Below, one piece after another: positions 17,928-24,680 of a stretch of 64,000 nt of DNA (the first letter of the stretch is position 1; each line of letters starts with the position of its first letter). The notes beneath the pieces were generated by a model. The model did no database searches, had not been told where the DNA came from, and saw nothing but the letters and a program-made list of their open reading frames with translations. The stretch spans positions 62,001 through 126,000 of the forward strand of contig NZ_JARWNX010000026.1 in assembly GCF_029868385.1 (NCBI RefSeq), read 5' to 3'. Source of the stretch: Nocardia cyriacigeorgica (GTDB lineage: Bacteria; Actinomycetota; Actinomycetes; Mycobacteriales; Mycobacteriaceae). A program made the translations under genes and the position numbers.

Positions 17928-18791
17928 ATGTCGGCCGATGACGTGGCGCGGGTGTTCGCGATCGAGGACAAGGTCGAGCGCCTCAAGGCAGCCACCGATG
18001 GTGTCGCGGCGGCGCAGCAGACCATCAACGAACTCACGCGGATTCGTCGTGCGGTGATTCGTGAGTTACATGCCGAGGGCTGGACGTTCGCCAGAATCGG
18101 TGCGGCGGCCGGTCTTTCCCGGGCCCGCATCCATCAGGTGAGCACCCAGGGCCCGGCGCCGGAGGGGTTGTTCTTCGGGCACGGTGCGCTCACCGTGCTC
18201 ACCCCTCGGGTACGCACCGGACGGTTGGTCGGTGCGCCCGATCCCGCCGCCGCCCCGCGTCTGGCCGAGCTGCTGCGCGAACTGGGGTTCTCGGTGACCG
18301 TCGAGCATTTCCTGCCCGGCCATCCGATCGATCTGCACCGCGACGGTCTGATCGTGCTCGGCGGCCCGGAACTCTCGCCCAGTCTGCGTCAGCTCATCGC
18401 CACCGATCCGCGGCTGCGGCGCGCGGTCACCCGGGCCGGTGATGCGCGCCGCGGGATCGAGGACCGCGCCGCGCGTCGGGTGTACCGGCCCGCCGGACCG
18501 GAGCCGCACGATATCGCCTACCTCGCCCGTCTGGCGCGGCCCGACGGCCGCGGTTCGATCCTGGTGATCGACGGTTTACATCCGCCGGGTTCGCTCGGTG
18601 CGGTGCGACTGCTGGCGACTCGCCTGGCCGGACTGCACGAACGCGCGGACGGCCGCCGGTTCTCGGTATTGATCGCGGTGCGGTTCGACCGCGGCACCGG
18701 TGAGCCGATCGAGGCGGATCTGCTGACGCCGGTCTACCGGCACGAGGCCGCCGCCGATATGCGACCTCCCGCGCTGCGGCAGCGCCGCTGA
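17928..18791 (+). CDS. HTH DNA-binding protein with unassigned C-terminal domain
   Basis: This 287-residue protein was not recognised as a named family. Residues 1-45 look helical (possible dimerisation). Residues 51-70 (GWTFARIGAAAGLSRARIHQ) form a clear sigma-region-4-like HTH. The rest looks like an alpha/beta domain with hydrophobic strands ending in Gly or Asp turns: LRELGFSVTVEHF, DGLIVLGGPELSPSLRQLI, GSILVIDGLHPPGSLGAVRL and FSVLIAVRFD. The LIVLGGP and VIDGL patterns suggest a nucleotide- or ligand-sensing fold, but this is inference. It is separated from tatB by 52 nt containing an inverted repeat and is followed by a strong terminator, so it is probably its own transcription unit. 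Confidence 0.75.
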   Translation: MSADDVARVFAIEDKVERLKAATDGVAAAQQTINELTRIRRAVIRELHAEGWTFARIGAAAGLSRARIHQVSTQGPAPEGLFFGHGALTVLTPRVRTGRLVGAPDPAAAPRLAELLRELGFSVTVEHFLPGHPIDLHRDGLIVLGGPELSPSLRQLIATDPRLRRAVTRAGDARRGIEDRAARRVYRPAGPEPHDIAYLARLARPDGRGSILVIDGLHPPGSLGAVRLLATRLAGLHERADGRRFSVLIAVRFDRGTGEPIEADLLTPVYRHEAAADMRPPALRQRR

Positions 18792-18845
18792 CGGATTCCC
18801 GGCCGCGCGGGCACGGGTCCCTCTGCGGCACAAGGGCATCGACGC

Positions 18846-18883
18846 GGTGTCGGTGCCCGAGCCAGGACTCGGCCACCGACACC
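18846..18883. terminator. Hairpin terminator after HTH gene
   Basis: GGTGTCGGTG (18846-18855) pairs with CACCGACACC (18874-18883). The stem continues inward with one C-C mismatch to CGAG/CTCG, giving about 15 pairs and a 6-nt loop. It lies 55 nt after the HTH gene stop. Confidence 0.65.
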
Positions 18884-19022
18884 GGCGACACCGCGGCGTT
18901 CGGCACTTACCCGCAGGTCCCGCCAGCACTCCCCCATGTTTAGATAGCCAGGAAATAACCATCCGAGGGCTCCGATAACGGTCGGCCCAGGTTTCCGGCA
19001 ATCACATGACGCGGAGGTACAG

Positions 19023-19589
19023 GTGAATGTGATGACGATCGTTGCGGCGGCACTGATCGCAATCGGATTGCTGGTCACCGTCGCCGTCTTCATCCGCAAG
19101 CCCGCCGACCACCGCCGCGCCCACGTCACCGTGGCGGAGCTACAGGCCAGGCTCGCTGATGAGACCGAGCCGGAAGGTGAGCACGAGGGCGACGAGACGG
19201 TGTCGGCTGTCGCCGGGGCTGGGTCGACGGCCGATGAAGCGGAGGTGGCTGTCGATGAGATGGAACCGACGCGCGACGGGCCCCGAACCCACGGCACGGG
19301 CTCCAGCTCCAGCCCCGACTCCAGCTCCAGCCCCGACCTTGGATCTGGATCTGGATCTGGATCCAGCATTGGCACCAGCACCAACTCCAACTCCGGCACC
19401 GGCACCGGCACCGGCACCAGCGCCGCGAAGAGCGATACCGAGACCGTGGCGGCCGACGAGGCGGAACCGAAGACGCATCGGCAGGAACAGCCCACGGCCG
19501 AACCATCTGGCCTGGAGCCGGAGTCCTCGACCGAACAGGGCCCGCTTACCGAAACCGAACCGCGCCACGACAAGCCTGAGGCGAGCTGA
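19023..19589 (+). CDS. Single-span membrane protein with acidic Ser/Gly/Thr low-complexity tail
   Basis: GTG 19023 is preceded by GGAGG (19013-19017); ATG 19032 is an alternative. A single N-terminal transmembrane helix (MTIVAAALIAIGLLVTVAVF) is followed by a short basic stretch and a long acidic region. At residues 95-135 a low-complexity run alternates Ser, Gly and Thr with Pro/Asp, coded by simple DNA repeats (GGATCT units near 19340, GGCACC units near 19400). It is not recognised as a family. The basic residues after the helix suggest the tail is cytosolic. The gene stands alone between the HTH gene and the oppositely oriented gpgS. Confidence 0.6.
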   Translation: MNVMTIVAAALIAIGLLVTVAVFIRKPADHRRAHVTVAELQARLADETEPEGEHEGDETVSAVAGAGSTADEAEVAVDEMEPTRDGPRTHGTGSSSSPDSSSSPDLGSGSGSGSSIGTSTNSNSGTGTGTGTSAAKSDTETVAADEAEPKTHRQEQPTAEPSGLEPESSTEQGPLTETEPRHDKPEAS

Positions 19590-19737
19590 GACTCGTACCG
19601 CGGCTGATCACCGCGCACTGGGCCACGCCCTGCATCTCACGCCACAACTGCCCTCGCCCCTGAGCATCTCGCGCCGGGCCACGGCCCAACCGGCCGCACC
19701 GGATCGCGCCCGATCCCGGACACGGAGCCGTATCCGC

Positions 19738-20676
19738 TCAGGCCGCGACGCTCTCCGGACGCACCGTGTTCATCGGTGGCCGGTCGGTGAGGCAGACCTC
19801 GGTGCTGTGAGCGGTGAAGGCGTCGCCGATCAGGGGGAACTGGGTCAGCGCGGCGCCGGAGTCGCGGACGCCGCTGCGGCCGAGGACGGTGCCGAGGATC
19901 TGGCGGCTCATCACGCCGAGATCGGCCAGCGGACGGTTGCGGTGGGTACGTACGCCCAGGTTGACCTGGCCGATCGCATCGAGGCCGAGGCGGTCGTAGG
20001 TGTCGAGCAGCAGCCCGATCTCCACGCCGTACCCGGGGGCGAACGGGACGGAGGTCAGCAGTTCCCTGGTCCCCGCGTATTCGCCGCCGAGCGGCTGCAA
20101 GACCTCGGCCAGGTCGGGGCGTAGCGCCGCGAGCAGGGGGCGGGCCACCAACTCGGTGACGCGTCCGCCGCCATGTGCGTCCACTGCGCCGCCCTGCCGC
20201 AGCGGTCTGCGGTAGTAGGCCTTGACCAGATGCAGATCGTCCACGGTCAGCAGCGGTCCGAGCAGTTTGGGTACGAATGCCGGGTCGGGGTCGATCAGAT
20301 CGGAGTCGACGAAGGCCACCAGATCGCCGCTGGTCACCGCCAGCGAACGCCACAGCACCTCGCCCTTGCCCGGTACCGGGTCGAGTTCGGGGACGGCCTG
20401 TTCCCGGCTGACCACGCGGGCACCGGCGGCGCGGGCGCGTTCGGCGGTGGCGTCGGTTGACCCGGAATCGAGCACCACCAGCTCGTCGACCAGGTTGCCG
20501 AGCAGGGGCCGGATACTGGCCACCACATCGGCGACGGTGCGTTCCTCGTTCAGAGCGGGCAGCACCACCGAGACGGTGCGTCCGGCTTTGGCGGCGATCA
20601 GGTCGTCCACCGGCCAGACCGGGGTGTCCCAGGTGTTGCTCATCGCCCAACCGGGCTCACGGTGTTGGATGTTCAT
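19738..20676 (-). CDS. gpgS: Glucosyl-3-phosphoglycerate synthase
   Basis: The enzyme transfers glucose from a nucleotide sugar to 3-phosphoglycerate, the first step of methylglucose lipopolysaccharide synthesis. From ATG 20676 it has 312 residues. GT-A fold markers are VSVVLPALNEERTVADVV near the N-terminus and the metal-binding DSD in VAFVDSDLIDPDP; the C-terminal half has GYGVEIGLLLDTYDRLG. The start overlaps the folP2 stop by 4 nt (ATGA), which selects this start over others in the same open frame. It corresponds to Rv1208. Confidence 0.92.
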   Translation of the reverse strand: MNIQHREPGWAMSNTWDTPVWPVDDLIAAKAGRTVSVVLPALNEERTVADVVASIRPLLGNLVDELVVLDSGSTDATAERARAAGARVVSREQAVPELDPVPGKGEVLWRSLAVTSGDLVAFVDSDLIDPDPAFVPKLLGPLLTVDDLHLVKAYYRRPLRQGGAVDAHGGGRVTELVARPLLAALRPDLAEVLQPLGGEYAGTRELLTSVPFAPGYGVEIGLLLDTYDRLGLDAIGQVNLGVRTHRNRPLADLGVMSRQILGTVLGRSGVRDSGAALTQFPLIGDAFTAHSTEVCLTDRPPMNTVRPESVAA

Positions 20677-21554
20677 ACCAGACCTCGCAGGGTTCGTGCG
20701 GGGGGCCGGATACCCTGTATCGCGGCGATCATGTCCACGACGCGCCGGGTCGCGGCGACCTCGTGGACGCGGAAGACTCGGGCGCCTGCCGCCGCCGACC
20801 ATGCCGTTGCTGCCAATGTGCCCTCCAGCCGCTCGGTGAGACCGACACCCAAAGTCTCTCCGATGAAATCCTTATTGCTGAGCGCCATCAAGACCGGCCA
20901 TCCGGTTTTTACGAGAACGTCCACTCCACGCAACAGTTCGAGCCCGTGATAGGTGTTTTTCCCGAAATCATGGGTCGGGTCGATGAGGATCCCGTCGCGC
21001 CGCACCCCCGCGGCCAGTGCCGCTTCCGCCGCCCCGGCCACCGAATCGGTCACCTCGGCGACCACATCGGTGTAGCGGACCCGATGCGGGCGGGTGCGCG
21101 GTACCGCGCCACCGGTGTGGCTGCACACGATGCCGGCGCCCAGTTCGGCGGCGACCGCGACGAGGTCCGGGTCCGCCCCGGCCCAGGTGTCGTTGATCAG
21201 ATCCGCCCCCGCACCGACGGCCGCCCGCGCCACCTCGGCACGCCAGGTGTCGACGCTGATCAACAGATCCGGGTACGCGCCGCGAATAGCGGCAACGAAC
21301 GGAACGACCCGGCGGCTCTCCTCGGCGGCGTCGACCACCTCACCCGGCCCGGCCTTCACCCCACCGATATCGACCAGATCCGCCCCCTCGTCCACCGCCC
21401 GCGCCACCGCGTCCATGGCGGCGGCATCGGTGAAGGTGGCGCCCCGGTCGTAGAACGAATCCGGGGTGCGGTTCACAATCGCCATCACCAGCGCCCGATC
21501 CGTCGCCACCGGGCGTCCGCACAGGGTCGGCGACGGCGCGTCGGGGCGGAACAT
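20673..21554 (-). CDS. folP2: Dihydropteroate synthase homolog FolP2
   Basis: The 293-residue TIM-barrel protein has NRTPDSFYDRGATF near residue 28, VDIGGVKAGPGE, INDTWAGADPDLVA, DPTHDFGKNTYHGLELL and SNKDFIGETLG. The loop after DIGG reads VKAGPG, not the ESTRPG of catalytic FolP1. This places it in the FolP2 group (Rv1207), reported to lack dihydropteroate synthase activity in mycobacteria. It is translationally coupled to gpgS. Its first 75-100 nt have a diverged second copy 3 kb upstream next to fadD6, so fadD6 and folP2 were once neighbours, as in Rv1206-Rv1207. Confidence 0.9.
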   Translation of the reverse strand: MFRPDAPSPTLCGRPVATDRALVMAIVNRTPDSFYDRGATFTDAAAMDAVARAVDEGADLVDIGGVKAGPGEVVDAAEESRRVVPFVAAIRGAYPDLLISVDTWRAEVARAAVGAGADLINDTWAGADPDLVAVAAELGAGIVCSHTGGAVPRTRPHRVRYTDVVAEVTDSVAGAAEAALAAGVRRDGILIDPTHDFGKNTYHGLELLRGVDVLVKTGWPVLMALSNKDFIGETLGVGLTERLEGTLAATAWSAAAGARVFRVHEVAATRRVVDMIAAIQGIRPPARTLRGLV

Positions 21555-21579
21555 GGGTCCGACTGTACCGACTGATGTA
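21481..21579. repeat. folP2 5'-end direct repeat, copy A
   Basis: This segment covers the first 74 nt of folP2 and about 25 nt upstream. It matches 24555-24652 in the same orientation; I counted 10 differences in the first 75 aligned bases. The two copies bracket the protease module, with copy A part of the intact gene. Confidence 0.85.
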
Positions 21580-21690
21580 ACAGCCTCTCCGCTGTAGACC
21601 GCAATGGTTGGTGCCGATCACACACCGCAACGGGCCGTCGCCGCCCCGGCCACGGCGGAAGACCACCGCCACGAGCACAGCGGGACCCGT

Positions 21691-22110
21691 TCAGCTCGGC
21701 GTCGACGGCGGCACATCGGACCCCGTCCGGGCTACGCGTGCTCGCGCTGCCAACACCAGCGCGACCGCCTCCAACCATCGAGCGAACAGATCGTCACGGG
21801 CGACGTCGACACCCGGCTCCGCGAGAGCGGCCGACATCCACCCGCGTACGAGCCCGATCCGCTCCGCACCGATCAGTGGTTCGGGCAGTTCCGCCGTGGC
21901 GTCCAGGCCGAGCGACCGCACACAACCTGCCAAGAACTCGAGGGGATACGCGCTCGCCCCGACATCCTCTGCGTGTAGTGCCGCCGCCACCACCGCATCA
22001 CCGAACAGCGCGATACGCGCCGGACCCTGCTCCGGCATGCCGGCGGTGAGCGCGGCAGCAACGTCGATTCGACGCAATTCGGTATCGCGTCGGGTGGTCG
22101 GGCCCGTCAT
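21691..22110 (-). CDS. Small helical protein, candidate immunity/partner of the calpain-like protease
   Basis: The 139-residue protein has no family I recognise. It looks wholly alpha-helical and soluble (DVAAALTAGMPEQGPARIAL, HAEDVGASAYPLEFLAGC, DLFARWLEAVALVLAARARV), with no signal peptide or membrane span. Its ATG overlaps the stop of the protease gene by 4 nt, and it is the last gene of the three-gene unit. That position, immediately 3' of a WxG-type toxin-like gene, is where immunity proteins of polymorphic toxin systems usually lie. The immunity role is inference; a chaperone or an orphan small protein are alternatives. Confidence 0.65.
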   Translation of the reverse strand: MTGPTTRRDTELRRIDVAAALTAGMPEQGPARIALFGDAVVAAALHAEDVGASAYPLEFLAGCVRSLGLDATAELPEPLIGAERIGLVRGWMSAALAEPGVDVARDDLFARWLEAVALVLAARARVARTGSDVPPSTPS

Positions 22111-23684
22111 TGCGGCAGGGCCACCGCGGTGGGATCGTCATGGCCGGCGCTCGGCTCCGCGCCGGTTGCTCTGCCCATTTCACCGTCGATGAATTGCTGC
22201 TTTGTCACCCATCTCGTATAGCCCCAGGGGTTGTAGACCTCCAGTTTGTCGCCTTGTGCGGCAAGGATGACTAATTGGTGGCCACCCGGGTCTTCGGCAT
22301 TGCTTTTCGCGACTGTAATGGGAACCGGTTTACCTTCGTTCACCGCGGATTCGATGGCGGGTAGATAATCGCGCCGCTCCGCGGGTGTATCGACGCTCGT
22401 ATTGTTGTGATATCCGCTGCCGGCAATCGGGCCGAGCTGATTCGTGAACAGTTCCGAGCCGTTCCTGCCACCTGGGTGCTTGGCATCGGTGGCGTCATAG
22501 ACGGTGGTGAGCCGGTTGCGGAAAGCATTCTGACTATCATCACCGGGCCGGGCGCCCGCCACTGCGCCCGGTCCTTCGCCAGTGGTCAAGCCGAGCATGA
22601 ACACCGGATCGTTGGCTGCCCGCGCAACCAGGGTCGATGCGGAAACACAGTTCTTCTTGTTCTGCTCATATATTCTTTCGAAACCGAATCCTTTGCCGTC
22701 GTAGGTCCGCGATAGATAAAATGATCGGTATATCAAATCGTGTTCGTTCCCCTTACCTGTCGACATATTTCTCGTGTTGATATGAGGATCCAGGTGATCG
22801 TACATCCAATTCAGGTCCTTGCCGTGTCGATGAATCACCCGACCGAACTCCTGAACGTCGGCGAACGAGTGTCCGGCGGCCAACGCATTCCACAGGTATG
22901 CGGCCTCCTGCGGAGTATGCGCATCGGCAAGCATCTTGTCGAAAGCCGCGCGATCGGCGGCCGACAGTTTATCGAGCCGCTGCGACCCGCGTTCCAAGGC
23001 GATCGGGGTGAGCAGTTTCGCGAGCGGGTCTGCGGTGAAGCCGAAGTCCCCCGTATAGGCGAGCACGACCGAAGACGCGGGACTGATACCGGGGGAATTG
23101 ATCCGGCCCGCCCGGGCCAGCGCCGCATATTCCTTCAGAGCGCTCGCCGCATCCTCGGCGGCGTCATCGCGGATCCGGGCGGCCTTGAGTCGCTGATGGC
23201 AGCCGTCGGCCGCCATCTGCAACGCTCGGACCTCGGCATCGGCCCCATCCCCCTGTATGGTCTCGGCCGCCTGCCGCAACAGTGCGACGCCACGCGCATC
23301 GGTTCGCTGCACCAACGTCAGCTTCTCGCCGAATTCGGTCAGCGCGGCACCCGCGCCGCCGAAAGCTCGTTTCGCTGCTTCTGATTGCGCGGAGAGTGCC
23401 CGGACGACCTGGGCGGCGGTCTCCGCCGCATCGCCTTTCCATGCCTGCGGCAGTGACCCTGTCGCGACTCGCGCCAGATCGAAGGCGGACTCATCACACA
23501 GTCTCCCGGATTTCGTGTATCCGGCTGCCCGCGTCGAGATCTTTGTCGGAGAGCCCTTGGGCGCCGGAGGTTTCAGAGCGACCGCAATCGCCTCCGGCAG
23601 CTTCTCGCGCAGTAATCGCCGATAGCCAGGGGTGAGTAGATCAATCGCCGCCAACGCTTCCTTCAGGGCGGATGTCGTGCTCAT
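22107..23684 (-). CDS. WxG-type N-terminus with calpain-like (C2) cysteine protease domain, candidate type VII toxin
   Basis: This is a 525-residue multi-domain protein. Residues 1-190 are helical with a WxG turn (QAWKGDAAET, Trp82/Gly84), as in proteins delivered by type VII (ESX) secretion. Residues 190-320 are a linker domain. The C-terminal 200 residues look like a calpain-type papain fold: Cys346 in NKKNCVSAST after a GFGFERIYEQ segment, His469 in GGHQLVIL, and Asn485 in the calpain hallmark YNPWG. All three catalytic positions are present, so activity is plausible. It has no signal peptide. The gene follows a small partner gene by 3 nt and overlaps a small gene downstream. Base composition is visibly more AT-rich than neighbours (notably 22660-22790), which suggests transfer. 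A secreted anti-bacterial or anti-host protease is inferred. Confidence 0.8.
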   Translation of the reverse strand: MSTTSALKEALAAIDLLTPGYRRLLREKLPEAIAVALKPPAPKGSPTKISTRAAGYTKSGRLCDESAFDLARVATGSLPQAWKGDAAETAAQVVRALSAQSEAAKRAFGGAGAALTEFGEKLTLVQRTDARGVALLRQAAETIQGDGADAEVRALQMAADGCHQRLKAARIRDDAAEDAASALKEYAALARAGRINSPGISPASSVVLAYTGDFGFTADPLAKLLTPIALERGSQRLDKLSAADRAAFDKMLADAHTPQEAAYLWNALAAGHSFADVQEFGRVIHRHGKDLNWMYDHLDPHINTRNMSTGKGNEHDLIYRSFYLSRTYDGKGFGFERIYEQNKKNCVSASTLVARAANDPVFMLGLTTGEGPGAVAGARPGDDSQNAFRNRLTTVYDATDAKHPGGRNGSELFTNQLGPIAGSGYHNNTSVDTPAERRDYLPAIESAVNEGKPVPITVAKSNAEDPGGHQLVILAAQGDKLEVYNPWGYTRWVTKQQFIDGEMGRATGAEPSAGHDDPTAVALPQ

Positions 23685-23687
23685 ATG

Positions 23688-24338
23688 TCATCCATTCGCT
23701 GCGGTCTTTCCCCGACTGCCGGGAGGATCCAGCGGCTGCCCGGGTTCCGGCCGCTCAGGAACCTGCCGATCCGACCCACGGAGCGATTCGAGTGGCGTGC
23801 GAGATGCATCGGGCGCCGCACGACGTACATTGCGCGCACCGTCTCCGTCCGTTTCCCGCTGCTTGTTCTCCGAATGCGGCAGCAGCTTCTCCACTTGCGT
23901 GACCGCCGCGGTGGTCACGCCGGTCTCGCGAGTCCAAGCCCGATGGAATGTCGACCAGGCAGATTCGACCTCGGAATCACCGAAGATTCCAGCCGGACCG
24001 AACGGCGTGGTCACGGTGGCCCACACGGTCTCGGGGATCGCGCCCGCGAGCGTGCGGCCCACGTCCTCGAGCTTGTCCCGGACGTTCCCGACCGCCACCG
24101 CGGGCGCAATCAGTCCTTCGTCGCCGACCCACAGCCTGCCGGCACCACCACCTGGCCCTGCGGGGCCCGGCGATAGTTCCGGAGCCGCCGGGAGGAACGG
24201 GCCGAAGGAACCGTTCGACGATCCGGAACCCCTATCGCCGTCACCCGGTCCGTGAGCGGAATCTCCTCTCGGCCCACCTGTGCCGGTGTGCTCCGACTTC
24301 CTGTCGCGAGCCGACCCACCGCCGTCATCAGTCGCCAT
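23688..24338 (-). CDS. Candidate type VII-associated partner protein with disordered ends
   Basis: The 216-residue product starts at ATG 24338 with GGAGG just upstream. Residues 1-60 are Gly/Ser/Asp/Pro-rich and probably disordered. Residues about 68-165 form a helical core: LWVGDEGLIAPAVAVGNVRD, a Pro/Gly turn, then SAWSTFHRAWTRETGVTTAA, VTQVEKLLP. The size and layout recall the EspC/WXG100-like helical hairpins of ESX substrates. The C-terminal 50 residues are charged and Pro-rich. It sits 3 nt upstream of the calpain-like protease gene, the usual place for a secretion partner or chaperone. The family call is tentative, since no invariant motif is decisive. Confidence 0.55.
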   Translation of the reverse strand: MATDDGGGSARDRKSEHTGTGGPRGDSAHGPGDGDRGSGSSNGSFGPFLPAAPELSPGPAGPGGGAGRLWVGDEGLIAPAVAVGNVRDKLEDVGRTLAGAIPETVWATVTTPFGPAGIFGDSEVESAWSTFHRAWTRETGVTTAAVTQVEKLLPHSENKQRETDGDGARNVRRAAPDASRTPLESLRGSDRQVPERPEPGQPLDPPGSRGKTAANG

Positions 24339-24359
24339 CAGTCCTCCGTTCCGACAGCT

Positions 24360-24385
24360 GGATTCGTTGAAGATTCATCGAATCC
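24360..24385. repeat. Inverted repeat upstream of the protease module
   Basis: GGATTCG (24360-24366) and CGAATCC (24379-24385) form 7-bp arms around a 12-nt AT-rich loop. It lies 22 nt before the first gene of the protease module. It may be an operator or an mRNA leader hairpin. The rest of 24386-24538 shows nothing recognisable. Confidence 0.4.
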
Positions 24386-24538
24386 TGGTGTCCTACAGGA
24401 GGTCAAGGTTGCCGGCCGCACCATGATTGGGAACAACGAAACCGTCATGCACCACCCGAGGCGATGACGGCGGCGACCACGCGTCGCGTCGCCCAGGAAT
24501 CGTCGGGTAGAGATCAGCCGCGCGGAATCTGCCGTCCG

Positions 24539-24628
24539 CTACCTCTGCGACGTCGCCGTCACCAGCGCCCGGTCAGTCGCCACCGCGCGTCCGCACCGGA
24601 TCGGCGACAGCACCTCCGGGCGGAACAT
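24539..24628 (-). pseudogene. folP2 5' remnant (29 codons)
   Basis: Read on the minus strand from ATG 24628 this gives MFRPEVLSPIRCGRAVATDR followed by ALVTATSQR and a TAG stop. It matches the start of folP2 (MFRPDAPSPTLCGRPVATDR, then ALVMAIVNR) at 18 of 23 positions before similarity is lost. The surrounding repeat spans about 24555-24652 and also covers upstream sequence. It stands where the native folP2 start would be beside fadD6, so it is the scar left when the protease module entered. Confidence 0.85.
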
Positions 24629-24652
24629 GGTCCGACGGTGCCGACTCGTGTA
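24555..24652. repeat. folP2 5'-end direct repeat, copy B
   Basis: This is the counterpart of 21481-21579 in the same orientation. It contains the 29-codon folP2 remnant and lies 28 nt from the fadD6 stop codon. Confidence 0.85.
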
Positions 24653-24680
24653 TCGACCGGTTCCGGCCCGTGGACCCCGA

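Noticed and set aside
21555..24680. Transposase, integrase or att-site tRNA for the protease island
   Set aside because: No recombinase gene or tRNA is present in or next to the island; only the folP2 5' duplication marks its ends, so a mobile-element call is not supported.
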